From Brevibacillus gelatini (GTDB lineage Bacteria; Bacillota; Bacilli; Brevibacillales; Brevibacillaceae): a DNA stretch of 64,000 nt. A program made the translations under genes and the position numbers. Of the stretch, positions 1-10,200 are shown one piece after another (position 1 is the first letter of the stretch; each line of letters starts with the position of its first letter). Under the pieces are notes generated by a model. It did no database searches. It was given only the letters and a program-made list of their open reading frames with translations, and was not told where the DNA came from. Location of the stretch: the NCBI RefSeq assembly GCF_003710935.1, contig NZ_RHHS01000020.1:37492-101491 (forward strand), in the 5' to 3' direction.

Positions 1-745
1 ATTGGTTCAGACTTGCGGCAAGCTTTCCGGCGTCGTATTTTTGCAACTCGTACACCAACTCGCTGCTGCTGCAGGAAAGCGCCTTGTCGGACTCTTTACC
101 GCTCCCTTTGTTCCCGTATACGCGCAGGGCGACATTGGCATCTTTGGGCAACGCCTCTGCAAACGCTTTGATCGCTTCCTTGGCCGCATCCATTTTCGTT
201 TTGCCGTCCATTTGCCCAGCCATGCTGCCGCTCGCGTCGAGAATGATCTCCACGTTGTACTGCTCCTTGAACTGAAAGCGTGGATCGTCGATGTCGGGGC
301 TTCCGAACGAGGCCATCTTGATGTCTTCTATCAGCCGTTCCGGATCAGGATAATCCTCGGCGAACAGCCCGAGCAGTGCCAAGTAGTACATGTCGATTAC
401 TTCCTGATCGGGGTTTTCAATCGCAGGCAAATCGTTCAGAAACGCTCGAAGCTCTTGTTCATGCTCGGAAAAGTTCGTTCCGGCATAGCGCCCGATGGGA
501 AAGCTGGCAATCTCGGCGGCCGTCTCCGGAATTTTCGTGGCCCCTTCCGGAAGCAGTGCCTTCAGGGCCGCGATCTGCTCCTCCCGCGACAGCTTCTGCC
601 CCTGTTGGAGCGGCTTCTCAGCCTGTTCGTCGGGCGCCACCACTGGCGCATTCGTCTCCTGCGTACTCGACGGCTCCTCGCTGGAGCAGCCGTGCAAGAC
701 GACCATCAGCCCGCAGGCTGCAATCAGTACCTTGATCGCTTTCAT
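1..745 (-). CDS. VWA-domain lipoprotein, cut by the window edge
   Basis: The first 248 codons are visible; the C-terminus lies left of the window. The start is the ATG at 745, preceded by a GGAGG at the right distance. The N-terminus is a short hydrophobic stretch ending in LHGC, a lipoprotein box with Cys20, followed by a Ser/Glu/Gln-rich linker. From about residue 165 the sequence reads as a von Willebrand factor A domain, with the metal-binding DASGSM motif that starts the MIDAS site. It resembles the Bacillus YwmC/YwmD secreted VWA proteins (family knowledge). It is the last visible gene of the Tad/Flp cluster on this strand, so a role as a surface or pilus-associated adhesin (TadG-like) is possible but inferred. 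Confidence 0.8.
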   Translation of the reverse strand, partial: MKAIKVLIAACGLMVVLHGCSSEEPSSTQETNAPVVAPDEQAEKPLQQGQKLSREEQIAALKALLPEGATKIPETAAEIASFPIGRYAGTNFSEHEQELRAFLNDLPAIENPDQEVIDMYYLALLGLFAEDYPDPERLIEDIKMASFGSPDIDDPRFQFKEQYNVEIILDASGSMAGQMDGKTKMDAAKEAIKAFAEALPKDANVALRVYGNKGSGKESDKALSCSSSELVYELQKYDAGKLAASLNQ

Positions 746-864
746 CTGTATGTACCTCCGTCATGTCAGAGCTGCTTGTGGTTCCCCTGGCAAATGAAGC
801 AGGGAAGGTAGTGGTGAAAACCTGCTTTCACCACTAACCGTCCGCTGGAATAAACGTGTCGGCA

Positions 865-1089
865 CTAGTTGCCTGTGATCTTGTCGCCAATGTGCTCGAT
901 GACATCCGACAGCGTGTTGGAAACGGCGTTACCCACATTCTCGTCTTTGCTGAAAAAGGTTGCGACAGCGCCAAGCACCGCCAAAACAACCGCAGCCAGT
1001 GCGATCCATTCGATGGATTGCGCGCCTTTTTGGTTGCGCAGGGAAAAGCTTGCTCTTACAAACAGTTTTTGCATCATGGTTGTCATCAT
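865..1089 (-). CDS. Flp-family type IVb pilin
   Basis: 74 residues. The start is taken as the ATG at 1089, 7 nt after a GGAGG; an upstream in-frame start lacks such a site. The protein has a short basic leader, the processing site KG|AQSIE with the conserved Glu at position +5, and then one hydrophobic helix (about residues 28-50), followed by a short C-terminal tail. This is the layout of Flp/TadE-type prepilins cleaved by a GxGD prepilin peptidase, and such a peptidase is encoded at the other end of this cluster. It lies just downstream of tadC. It is the likely major subunit of the Tad pilus. Confidence 0.85.
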   Translation of the reverse strand: MMTTMMQKLFVRASFSLRNQKGAQSIEWIALAAVVLAVLGAVATFFSKDENVGNAVSNTLSDVIEHIGDKITGN

Positions 1090-1139
1090 CGTTTTTCCTC
1101 CAAACCGGAATATTTTTAATAGGTACAAAAATAACTCCC

Positions 1140-1177
1140 GGACGTCTCTACCTGCATCACCTCCCTTTCAGGCGTCC
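1140..1177 (-). other. Hairpin in the tadC-pilin spacer holding a Shine-Dalgarno
   Basis: In the 98-nt gap between tadC and the pilin the transcript can fold a 7-bp stem (GGACGCC/GACGTCC, one G-U pair) whose loop carries GGGAGGTG followed by ATG. That ATG opens a frame of only 13 codons, and its spacing from the ribosome site is short. The hairpin could be an mRNA-processing or stability element that separates abundant pilin message from the assembly genes; this is inference. Confidence 0.3.
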
Positions 1178-1187
1178 GCTTCTTCAT

Positions 1188-2123
1188 TCATTGAAAAATG
1201 CCGGTAAACGTTTTGGCATTTTCCAGGATGTTCAGCACCATCAGCCCGCCGATCATCAGCATGGCAGTTGGCGCGACGACGAGCGTGGTAATCAGCGTCA
1301 CTTTTGGCGAGGCTTTCGCTGCCTTTTCCTTGACCAGCTCTTTGCGCATTCGCCGCATGTTGTCCGCCTGCACCTTGAATGTCACCGAGATTGGCACTCC
1401 CAGGCGCATCCCCTGGATCAGTGCCTTAATCAACATCTGGAATTCCGGGTTGTCGTTTCGCTTGAGCAGCTGCTCATACGCTTTTTCCCGCGGCACGCCA
1501 AGGTCGATCTCCTGGTTGAAGCGCGAGAACTCTTCCTGGATCGGTCCGCTGAAAAAGCGAATGACTTCGCGCAGGGCCTGATCGAGACTGACCCCCGCCT
1601 GTAGCGTCACGCTGACGGTGTCGAGAAATTCAGGCAGATCGTAGCGAATTTGCTGTTGACGCTCGCTCGCCTTTTTTTTCAGCCAGAAAATCGGCAAAAA
1701 GTAGCCGGCCAGCGGCCACAGAATCAGGCCAAACTGGGCAAAGGGGAAGCCCAGGACGAACAGCAGCGCCCCGACGATGATGCCGAGCAGCGTCAGCACG
1801 ATTTTTACACCCTGAAAGCGGGCTACCGTCAGATCGAGCGGGCGGCCCGCCTTGAGCAGCCAGTCCTCCACTTCGTGCGATTCGCTGAAAAAATTGAAGC
1901 GCTGGCCTAGAACCGCATAGTCATCCCCGTAGCGCAGCAGCCGTTTGACCAGCCGTTCTGAAGCGGTTTCCGGCTTGCGCACATGGTACGTCCGATGGCC
2001 TGTCACTTCGTACATATGCTCGATCAGCGAACGTTTTTGCACAGAAAACAAATACCATTCCTTTAAAAATATGGCAAAGAACAATAAAAACAGAAACAGG
2101 CAGGTGATAATGAGTGCATCCAT
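1188..2123 (-). CDS. tadC: Tad pilus inner-membrane platform protein TadC
   Basis: 311 residues, a T2SF (GspF) domain protein. It has an N-terminal membrane helix (residues 3-22), a cytoplasmic stretch, two central helices around residues 105-150, the T2SF core (ERQQQIRYDLPEFLD, then a GVSLDQAL turn), and a C-terminal helix pair with GGLMVLN near the end. TadC works with TadB as the membrane platform that couples the TadA ATPase to pilin assembly. The ATG is 4 nt after the tadB stop codon, with AAAGGTG as the ribosome site, so the two are translationally close. Confidence 0.88.
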   Translation of the reverse strand: MDALIITCLFLFLLFFAIFLKEWYLFSVQKRSLIEHMYEVTGHRTYHVRKPETASERLVKRLLRYGDDYAVLGQRFNFFSESHEVEDWLLKAGRPLDLTVARFQGVKIVLTLLGIIVGALLFVLGFPFAQFGLILWPLAGYFLPIFWLKKKASERQQQIRYDLPEFLDTVSVTLQAGVSLDQALREVIRFFSGPIQEEFSRFNQEIDLGVPREKAYEQLLKRNDNPEFQMLIKALIQGMRLGVPISVTFKVQADNMRRMRKELVKEKAAKASPKVTLITTLVVAPTAMLMIGGLMVLNILENAKTFTGIFQ

Positions 2124-2127
2124 CGTG

Positions 2128-3054
2128 TCACACCTTTATATTGGTCACTTTTTTTACCAGGATGTAGGACAAAAGCGTTCCGATCAAAAACAGTCCGAGT
2201 AGCACCAGCCCCATCGGCGTAAACAGCGGATCGATAAAGCCTTTGTTAATCATGTTCATCATCAGCACCAGGGCGACGGGCATGATCGGCACGAGATACG
2301 AGACGTAGCGCTGCTCGGCGGTCATCGTCTTGATTTCCTGCGAGACGAGGCGGCGCTCCTCCATCGTCTCGGCCATCTCCTGCAGCACTTCGCTCAAGTT
2401 GCCCCCGGCCCTGCGCTGGATGAGCAGCGTCGCCGCGAAAATGCGGAAATCGCGCGTCGGAATCCGCTTTTCCATCTCCAGCAGTGCCCGGTCAAAACTG
2501 ACGCCAAGCGCCAGCTCCCGCGACATTCGCTTGAACTCTTCTCCGGCCGGAGCGTTCAGCTCTTTGGCGACAATCGCGATCCCCTGGGTCAGCGTCAGCC
2601 CTGCGCGCAGCGAGTTGGCGAGCAGACGGCACACCTCCGAGAGCTGATCGTTCAATCTCTCCAAATATTTGTGGCGCCGCGCAAAAAAGACGGCTTTCTG
2701 GATGACATATATCGCGGCCCCGCCCGCTATGAAGTTGTACGGAGCCGGGATCGCCACCACGCTGTGCAGGAAAAAGCCGAGCCCCATCGTGCCGACGAGC
2801 ATGCCCGCAAAAAATTCGGAAGGGGTCAGTGGAATGTTGGCCTTTTTCAGCTTTTTACCGATTTCCTGGGCGTACGGCTTCTGGTCGAAGCGGTCGCCCC
2901 ATACGACGATGAAGCTTTTGCGCTGCGTTTTTACCTCGTACCAGTCTTCCGCCTTCTTTTTCCACTCGTTTTTCTTCGAGCGGTATCCAAGGTATTCGTA
3001 CATGCCCCAAATTCCGAACAGCACCGCCAGGCTAAACAGAATAGCTAGGCTCAC
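2128..3054 (-). CDS. tadB: Tad pilus inner-membrane platform protein TadB
   Basis: 308 residues from a GTG at 3054, chosen because GGGAGGGAG sits 5 nt before it and because the protein then begins directly with a membrane helix ([16 protein letters not shown]). It has the T2SF domain in the second half (LSEVCRLLANSLRAGLT, GGNLSEVLQEMAETMEER) and two C-terminal membrane helices. The start overlaps the end of tadA by 23 nt, which suggests translational coupling. It is the partner of TadC in the Flp pilus platform. Confidence 0.88.
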   Translation of the reverse strand: MSLAILFSLAVLFGIWGMYEYLGYRSKKNEWKKKAEDWYEVKTQRKSFIVVWGDRFDQKPYAQEIGKKLKKANIPLTPSEFFAGMLVGTMGLGFFLHSVVAIPAPYNFIAGGAAIYVIQKAVFFARRHKYLERLNDQLSEVCRLLANSLRAGLTLTQGIAIVAKELNAPAGEEFKRMSRELALGVSFDRALLEMEKRIPTRDFRIFAATLLIQRRAGGNLSEVLQEMAETMEERRLVSQEIKTMTAEQRYVSYLVPIMPVALVLMMNMINKGFIDPLFTPMGLVLLGLFLIGTLLSYILVKKVTNIKV

Positions 3055-4420
3055 GTCTGCTCCCTCCCTTCGGCGTAAACATGGATTCGTCCAGATCAAT
3101 TCCGTAAACGTTGAGCCGCTCCAGGCTGCGCGGGATGATTCCGGTCGGCGTAAAATAGCCGAGCACTTCGCCTTTGCTGCCGATCCCGGTCCGGTGAAAG
3201 CGGAAAATTTCCTGCACCTCTACCCGTTTGCCCTCCACCTTCGCCACTTCGGAGATCGAGACGATTTTGCGCGTTCCGTCCGACAGCCGCATGACCTGCA
3301 CGATGATGTCCAGCGCACTGACGATGTACTCGCGGATGATGGCCGAGGGCAAATCCATCCCCGCCATGACGACCATCCCTTCCAAACGGTTGAAAGCGTC
3401 CAGCGGCGAGTTGGCGTGGACGGTGGTGAGCGAGCCTTCATGGCCCGTGTTCATCGCTTGCAGCATGTCGAATGCCTCCGCGCCGCGCACCTCCCCGACG
3501 ATAATCCGGTCGGGCCGCATCCGCAGCGAGTTGCGCACAAGCTGGCGGATTGTAATTTCGCCTTTTCCCTCCATGTTCGGCGGACGCGCCTCCAGCCCGA
3601 CGCAGTTCGGATGGGTCAGCTTCAGCTCCGCCGAGTCCTCAATCGTGATAATCCGTTCGTAGTGGGGAATCGCCCGCGCGGCTGCGTTGAGCAGCGTCGT
3701 TTTCCCGCTCCCGGTTCCGCCAGAGATGAGGACGTTCATTTTCGCTTCCACGACTGCCTGGATGTAGCGTGACATCGCCTCGTCAAACGAGCCGAATTGC
3801 TGCAAATCCTCCATCAAATACGGCTCTTTGCGGAATTTGCGGATCGACACCAACGTTCCGTTCAAACTGATCGGCGGGATGACCGCATTCACCCGGCTCC
3901 CGTCCTTCAAGCGGGCGTCGACCATCGGCGAGCTTTCATCAATCCGCCTGCCGAGCGGCGCCACGATCCGGTCGACGATGTGCCGCAAATGTTCTTCGTC
4001 GCGGAATTTCAGATCGGTCAGCTCCAGCCGCCCGCGTTTTTCGATGTAAACGGTGTTGTGCCCGTTGATTGAAATTTCCGTAATCTCCGGGTCGGCAAGC
4101 AACGGCTCCAACGGCCCCAGCCCCACCGATTCGTTAATCAGGCGGGTTAGCAGCAGCTCTTTTTCACTGCGCGGGATCACTACTTTTTCTTCCGACATGT
4201 ACTGCGACACGAGCCGCTCAATCGCCACCCGCATTTCCTGCGAGCCAAGGCTGGTCAGTCTCTCCAGATTGGTTTCCCGCAAAAGCCGCGTCTTGTAATG
4301 CTCTGCCAGCTCGTCAATGTACGGGTTGAAGGCGGGAGCCGCAAGTGTCGCTGCCAGCGTCGCCCGTGGCGACTCGGCTTCTGCTGTCTTCTGCTCCTGC
4401 TTGCGCTTGAATAAAGCCAT
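3032..4420 (-). CDS. tadA: Tad pilus secretion ATPase TadA (CpaF type)
   Basis: 462 residues, the usual size. An N-terminal linker is followed by the CpaF N-domain ([16 protein letters not shown] near 101), Walker A GGTGSGKT at about 234-241, the Asp box around ITIEDSAEL, the Walker B region [14 protein letters not shown], and the His box TTVHANSP. This hexameric traffic ATPase powers pilin polymerisation at the cytoplasmic face. AGGGGGAAG precedes the ATG. It lies between tadZ and tadB in a tightly packed operon. Confidence 0.93.
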   Translation of the reverse strand: MALFKRKQEQKTAEAESPRATLAATLAAPAFNPYIDELAEHYKTRLLRETNLERLTSLGSQEMRVAIERLVSQYMSEEKVVIPRSEKELLLTRLINESVGLGPLEPLLADPEITEISINGHNTVYIEKRGRLELTDLKFRDEEHLRHIVDRIVAPLGRRIDESSPMVDARLKDGSRVNAVIPPISLNGTLVSIRKFRKEPYLMEDLQQFGSFDEAMSRYIQAVVEAKMNVLISGGTGSGKTTLLNAAARAIPHYERIITIEDSAELKLTHPNCVGLEARPPNMEGKGEITIRQLVRNSLRMRPDRIIVGEVRGAEAFDMLQAMNTGHEGSLTTVHANSPLDAFNRLEGMVVMAGMDLPSAIIREYIVSALDIIVQVMRLSDGTRKIVSISEVAKVEGKRVEVQEIFRFHRTGIGSKGEVLGYFTPTGIIPRSLERLNVYGIDLDESMFTPKGGSRREPSYSV

Positions 4421-4432
4421 CTAGCTTCCCCC

Positions 4433-5590
4433 TCACGACAGTATGCTCTGGACCCATTTTCGGATGTCTTTTGCCGCGGGAGTCAGTTTTTTCTCGTTCG
4501 CCTCTTTTTGCAACGGCCTGCCGGAATTGACGGCCGCCTGCACTCCCGCGTGATCTCGCCTGATTTCCGCCGTAATCGGAGCGTTGAACAGTCCTTTCAG
4601 GTCGGACACGGCCAGTTCGTTATCCCGGCCGACCTGGTTGACGACGACTTCCAGCCTGCCCTCGGTATCAATACGCAGCCTTCTGAACAGGTCTTCGACG
4701 AGTCGATAAATTTGCACGGACGGCGTATCCAGGTTCATCACGTAGTAAATCATGTCGGCTTCTGACAGAGCGGCATACACCAACTCGTTCATATGGCTCG
4801 GCAGGTCGATGATGACAAAGTCGTAGCTGCGGCGGCTCGCCCGAATCAGACGTGTGACAAACGCCTCGGACATGTTTTCCGCGATCTCGGCGTCACGCGG
4901 GCTGACCAGCACTTCCAGCTTGGAATGAGGCTCGCGCTGCGCTACGTTGCGGATGTGAAACTCGTTCATCTCGTTCATGACCGGAATCAGGTCCCCCAGC
5001 GTGCGGTTGCTGTCAAACGACAGAAACGTCTCGACGCCCCCGTACTGCAGGTTCAGGTCGATCAACAGCACGCTGGCCGTCGATTCCAGCTTCAGCGACT
5101 GGGCAAAGCCGGTGGCAAGCTGTGTGCAGCCGCTGCCTCCTTTGCCGCTGTAAAACGAGTACACCTTGCCCCGCCCGCGCACAAACGCTTTGCCGGAAGC
5201 ATCTGCGCCTTTTTTGCGTTGCTGAATCTGGAACAGCTCGGATATTTTTTCGAGCCGATCAGTCAGCAAGTTCAACTCGTCGGGCATGACGATGTACTCG
5301 ACGGCCCCGGCGCGGACGACATCCCGCAGCAGGACAAAATCTTGCTTTTCCGTCAAAAAAATGATGATTCCCTCCGGCAGCTCGCTCTGTATGTACTGCA
5401 CCAGCTCGACTCCGGCCCCTTCCTCGGACTGGACGAGCAGCACGACATCGGGGCCGATCCGGTCGATTTCTTTTTTCACTCCGCTGGACGTCGTATAGCG
5501 TACCTGCTCATACCCGGCCAAAAACTCCGTCAGCATTTCCTTGACCGAATCGTGATCGGCGACTACAAGAATGTTCACTTCTTTGCTCAT
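4433..5590 (-). CDS. tadZ: TadZ/CpaE-type localisation ATPase
   Basis: 385 residues. The N-terminal 125 form a receiver-like fold (ILVVADHDSVKEML, GPDVVLLVQ, RAGAVEYIVMPDEL). This is followed by a ParA/MinD-type P-loop domain whose deviant Walker A reads KGGSGCTQ at 150-157, with LLIDLNLQYGG and VIIDLPSHMNE later. TadZ/CpaE proteins place the pilus machine at its site in the cell. The normal signature Thr after the last Gly is Cys-Thr here, as in other CpaE proteins. There are 12 nt between it and tadA, and 3 nt between it and cpaB upstream. Confidence 0.87.
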   Translation of the reverse strand: MSKEVNILVVADHDSVKEMLTEFLAGYEQVRYTTSSGVKKEIDRIGPDVVLLVQSEEGAGVELVQYIQSELPEGIIIFLTEKQDFVLLRDVVRAGAVEYIVMPDELNLLTDRLEKISELFQIQQRKKGADASGKAFVRGRGKVYSFYSGKGGSGCTQLATGFAQSLKLESTASVLLIDLNLQYGGVETFLSFDSNRTLGDLIPVMNEMNEFHIRNVAQREPHSKLEVLVSPRDAEIAENMSEAFVTRLIRASRRSYDFVIIDLPSHMNELVYAALSEADMIYYVMNLDTPSVQIYRLVEDLFRRLRIDTEGRLEVVVNQVGRDNELAVSDLKGLFNAPITAEIRRDHAGVQAAVNSGRPLQKEANEKKLTPAAKDIRKWVQSILS

Positions 5591-5593
5591 GAC

Positions 5594-6451
5594 TTACCCT
5601 CCGGTTTCTGGTGCTGGATTGGCTGGCGGCTGTCCCGAAGTTGGCGGTTTCGCTTGTGGCTGCTGCGGATTGGTCGGTGCTGTATGGGGTTGTACGGTTG
5701 GCTGAGCGGCTGGCGACGCTGTTGACGATGCCGCTGGCGTAGCGGCTGGAGGCGTCTGCGGCTTCGCTTCGGCAGGCTTTGGCGCAGTTTCTGTCTTGCC
5801 CGGCTCGGTTGTCGTAAACGGGTCGGGAATTCCCAGCTCTCCTTTGCCGACATTTGCTTTCAGGATGCGTATCAGCTCGGCGTAGTGCTGCTGATGGATG
5901 AATTTGGGCACATCCTCAAACGGCAGCTCCAGCGCCACGCCCTTGAACTTGTTGTCCGACTTCGCCACCATGGCGACAGGCACGTCTTTCATGAACACCT
6001 TGGTTACAGGCTTGCCACCCTCCGTCGTCGAGATGATAATGTCGACACGGTCGAGCGCCTCCAGCTCCTGGTCAAACATGACGTTTCCCGACGCGTACAC
6101 CGTAACCAGGCGGTTGTTTTGATCGCGGACGATGTTTGCAGGCTTCAAAATATTTTTCGTAATGACGTCGCCTTTCGACAAAGGTACGACCGTTACCTGA
6201 TTTTTCAGACTCAGCTTGTCGACGACATACGAGTCATCCGCGTACTTTTTCGGAATTTGTCTTGTGGTCAATTGATCGGGTTGGATCAACGCCCGAGAGG
6301 GAATGTCGACATTTGCCTCGTAAATCTCCACCATCTCCCCAAGCTGCGCGTTCATGTCCTTGATTTTTTTCAAAAACAGAAAACCAGCCAGCGCCGCAAG
6401 CAAAAAGGATAACACCAGAAAAATGATTGCCCGTCGTTTCGATTCCAACAT
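5594..6451 (-). CDS. cpaB: Flp pilus assembly protein CpaB/RcpC (SAF domain)
   Basis: 285 residues. One N-terminal membrane anchor (residues 9-28) is followed by a SAF domain (VDIPSRALIQPDQLTTRQIP, then PLSKGDVITKNIL) and an RcpC-type domain (ALDRVDIIISTTEGGKPVTK). The last 75 residues are a Pro/Ala/Gln/Thr low-complexity tail typical of proteins that cross the wall. CpaB/RcpC supports pilus extrusion outside the membrane. It is the first gene of the compact tad operon; the region before it (6452-6553) separates it from the prepilin peptidase and holds a TTGACA on this strand but no convincing -10. Confidence 0.85.
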   Translation of the reverse strand: MLESKRRAIIFLVLSFLLAALAGFLFLKKIKDMNAQLGEMVEIYEANVDIPSRALIQPDQLTTRQIPKKYADDSYVVDKLSLKNQVTVVPLSKGDVITKNILKPANIVRDQNNRLVTVYASGNVMFDQELEALDRVDIIISTTEGGKPVTKVFMKDVPVAMVAKSDNKFKGVALELPFEDVPKFIHQQHYAELIRILKANVGKGELGIPDPFTTTEPGKTETAPKPAEAKPQTPPAATPAASSTASPAAQPTVQPHTAPTNPQQPQAKPPTSGQPPANPAPETGG

Positions 6452-6553
6452 GAAAAGTTTCCCTCTCTTTGTCTGTAGCTAAGATGATGTCAAGTCATGC
6501 TGAGCGCTCTTAAAATTCCATAATAAGTAAAAATACCCACTGTGATTGTCGGA

Positions 6554-7027
6554 CTATTCCCCAAGAATCACCGTCTGGTAATAGACAACCATTACCAGCA
6601 ACAGCCCGGTTCCCCCCGCAACGAATGGAGCCAGCGGAATTTCCCGTTCAAACGACACCCTCCGCGACAGCCTGTAGACAAGCCACACAGGAAGCATGAT
6701 GATTCCGGCCAGCAGATAGGCAAGCCCCATTGCAACTAGTCCCGCCTGCCAGCCCAGCGCGGCCCCTACCACCGCAAACAGCTTGATGTCGCCACCCCCC
6801 AACTGCCCATTGCTTACGACTGCCATCCCGAGCGACAAGCCGCCAAGCACGACGACTCCCAGGACGTGCGCCGCCCAGTTGTCCGGCCGAAGCACTGCAT
6901 GCGCGATGAGAAAATAGGCGATCCCGGGCAGTGTCAGCCAGTCGTAAATCAGTCGGTAGCGTAGGTCTGTGTACACAGCCACCGCCATTACAAAAAGAAT
7001 GGGAATGATGACATACCAAGTCGTCAC
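6554..7027 (-). CDS. Prepilin peptidase (TadV/CpaA type)
   Basis: 157 residues from a GTG at 7027 preceded by GGAGGATCGAGC; longer in-frame starts would add a non-membrane leader with no ribosome site. It is a polytopic aspartic protease: the first catalytic Asp lies in YTDLRYRLI (about residue 20) and the GxGD motif is GGGDIKLF (about residue 83). Short A24 peptidases of this size lack the methylase domain and usually process Flp pilins, here most likely the pilin at 865-1089. It follows the strong terminator at 7221-7268, so it needs its own promoter, which is not obvious in the 190-nt leader. Confidence 0.88.
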   Translation of the reverse strand: MTTWYVIIPILFVMAVAVYTDLRYRLIYDWLTLPGIAYFLIAHAVLRPDNWAAHVLGVVVLGGLSLGMAVVSNGQLGGGDIKLFAVVGAALGWQAGLVAMGLAYLLAGIIMLPVWLVYRLSRRVSFEREIPLAPFVAGGTGLLLVMVVYYQTVILGE

Positions 7028-7220
7028 GCTCGATCCTCCTATCTTCCTTTCGGAGGAAAATTTCACCATCACAGACGGTCTTTTGGATAATTTTGTTGCG
7101 CAAACGGAAAAATTTTTGGTTTCCATTGGGAACAGGTCCATTTTCCCTGTATCCGGCGCTATTTTGGCCAGATTGTCGTTGTCGAATCGTGCAGGGGCCA
7201 AAATGCCTGTACCTGCACGC

Positions 7221-7268
7221 AAAAAAAGAGTGGTTCAGCAGATCGGATTCCTCTGCCAAACCACTCTA
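7221..7268 (-). terminator. Rho-independent terminator of the hybrid kinase gene
   Basis: On the minus strand, AGAGTGGTT...AACCACTCT forms a stem extended inward by GGCAGA/TCTGCT pairing, followed by seven T residues. It sits 11 nt after the kinase stop codon and isolates the kinase from the prepilin peptidase gene. Confidence 0.85.
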
Positions 7269-7279
7269 GGACTGCCTTG

Positions 7280-10200
7280 CTACTTTGTCCCTTGCATTTT
7301 CGGGACGCGAAAAGAAACCGTCATGCCGCGATTCACGCCGCTCTCGATCTGCAACCCTTTGCCGTATCGCTGCTTCAGGCGATAATCGGTATTGAACAGC
7401 CCGACGCCTCTACGTGTTTGCCTGTCGCCCGCGAGCAGTTCCTTCACTCTCTCCTCCGCAACGCCCACGCCATCGTCTTCCACCTTGATTTCCACCTCGT
7501 CCCCGTCATGCGTCACGCTAAGGGTCAAGGTCCCGCCTTCGATCCGGTTCAGCAAGCCGTGAACGAGAGCATTTTCTACAAGCGGCTGAATGGTCAGCGG
7601 CGGCAGATAAAAATCACTGTCCTCATCGATCTTCCAGACTACACGCAGCTTGTCCCCGAACCGCACCTGCTCAATTGCCAGGTACGAGCGAACCAGCTCC
7701 AGCTCCTGTGCAAACGGAACGATTTGCTGCGCATTTTGGAAATCAAAGCTTCTTTGCAAATACGTGCTGAATTGCAACAGCAGCTCGCGCATGCGCGGCG
7801 GGTCCAACTCGCTGAGAATCGCTATCGAATTTAGTGTATTGAAGAAAAAGTGCGGTTTGATTTGCGCCTGCAGCCACGCGGCTTCCATGCGCAGCCGTTC
7901 CTCGTCGGACTGCTTGACCTCTACCAGTGAGCGTACTCGCGCTCTCAGCTCCAGCGGATCGACTGGCTTGGTGACGTAATCATTTGCCCCCGCCAAAAAG
8001 CCCGCGGCCACGCCCTCCAGATAGCTGCGCGCCGTCAGCAGCAAAATCGGCAGCTCCAAAACGGTGTAGCGAGCGCGAATCAGCTGCGCCAGCTCGTAGC
8101 CAGACATGTTCGGCATCATCACATCAACAATGGCGAGATCCCACTGATCCCGCTCCAACTGCTCCAACGCCTCCTTGCTGCTCGTCACCCCGGTAATTTC
8201 GTATCCTTCCGTCTGCAAAATACTTTCCAAAACAGTCAAATTGAACGGTTCGTCATCGACTACTAATATTTTCGGACGACCGATGACCACCCCGTCGTCA
8301 GACGAAGCATTTTCAGGAGTGTCCCCCGTCTCTTCTGCGCTCTCTGTAAACAGCGGAGGTGCCAACAGCGACGACTCTGCGGCAGATGCCGTCTCCGCTA
8401 CTGCTTCCGGGATCAAGGGCAGAGAAAACGTGAACACAGAGCCTTGCCCCGGAGTTGATGCCACTTCCAGCTCACCGCCGTGCATCTCCACAAGCTGCTT
8501 GCAAATGCCCAAGCCAAGACCGATGCCCCCATCTACTGCTGCCACTCCTGGTTGTCCTTGCACGTACGGTTGAAAAATGTGCTGCTGTGTTTCCTCGTCC
8601 ATGCCAATCCCCGTATCTGCCACCCAAATGTACGCCTTGTCTTCCCGCACGCTCGCCCCGATTGTAATCGTCCCTTCTTCCGTGTATTTCATTGCATTAT
8701 GGGCGAGATTGAACAAAATTTGCACGAGGCGATTTTCATCGGCCAGCACCAGCGGAAATGATTCCGGGATCGCGAGGATGAATTTCACTGGCTTGCCTTC
8801 CTCCATCAGCCGCAGCATGTCGAGTACGCCAGTTGCGACCGTCTGCACGCTGACGCTTTTTGGCACGAGCTGAACACGCCCCTCCTTTAACCGCGTCACA
8901 TCGAGCAAATCGTTCAGCAATAACAACATGCGCTTCCCGGCCGTCACGATCATCTCCATCCGTTTTTTGCTCTCGTTGTCCATCCTGCCCTGTTCGCGCT
9001 CCAGCACGGTTTGCGCAATATTCAGGATGCCATGCAGCGGGTTTCGCAGTTCATGCGACGTATTTGCCAAAAACGCATCCTTGTTCTGATCCTCCCGCTG
9101 CAGCCTCGCTGCCAGTTCCTCGGTCCGGGCGGTTGCGCGGAAATAGCGAATGAACCAGTACGTGCCAAAGGCGAGAAACGCCGCGATGAAATCAAACGGA
9201 TAAAACGTCAGATCGACCAGAAGCCGATTTTTGAGAGAGCCCCAGACGATGTTGGCGGCAATTCCCGACGCACCGAGCAGCAGAAAAACAGCGTCCTTGT
9301 CTCCTGTTCTGACCGTTTTCCAAATGATAGAAATCACCATGATTCCTGCCGGAAAGGAAATGAACAACAGGAGGATTTTGACCAGCCAGGCAACCGATGC
9401 AGGCGGAAAACAAATCAGCAACAATACTTCGAACAAGCACAAAACATAAAACCAGCGATTCGTTTTGCCTGCTTTTCCGAGCAACTGGGCGACAAAAGCA
9501 AACAGCATCGCATAAACAGTCGCATAGGCCATGTACACCAACCGGACTGACAGCTCATAATCGTACGGAACCACCTGAAACAACAGCTTGTCATCATCGA
9601 CCAAGATCGAGCATACGGCGGAGCTGACCAGCGCGGCAAAGGTCAGCAGAATCGGTTGCCGCACTCCGACTGCATAGACGATCATCGCATAGGCAGCGTG
9701 TACAGCCAAAACGACGCACACCATCAGCTGCATGAAATGCGAGGTCGAGACACGCTGGTCGATGGCCGCCTGTTTGCCGAACAAAACCGACTTTAAAATC
9801 CCGCCAGTCAGGTAGGCTTCATTGTTTGCGACGTGGACGACCAGTTCAAGCTGTCCGCGTTCCGGGGTGAAAAAGACAGAGTACGGCAGGTTGCGCAAAA
9901 CCATCCGGCTTTCGTCCGCGTCCGGATGCCCGGATTCCCCCAGCAACTGTCCGTTCACATAGACGCGGGAAGCCCCCTGAATCTTGGGAAAATGAATCCC
10001 GGCCGGAAAGCGCGCGTTCTCATCCAATTGAATCAGCAGGCGATACGTGCCGTAGCGATGTGTAGCAGTGCTCCCTCCGCTTCCGGCAGCCTCTCCCCAA
10101 TCGCCCGGAACCGAAAGCAAGCCGGGGGACAGACCGGAAAATGCACTTTTTGCCTTGGCTTCCGCGCCTGGAACGATCAATTGCCCAGGGTAAAACTCCC

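Noticed and set aside
7028..7220. Possible c-di-GMP riboswitch in front of the prepilin peptidase
   Set aside because: The leader has some repeated CTGGCCAAAAT-like words, but the conserved GEMM core elements are not found.
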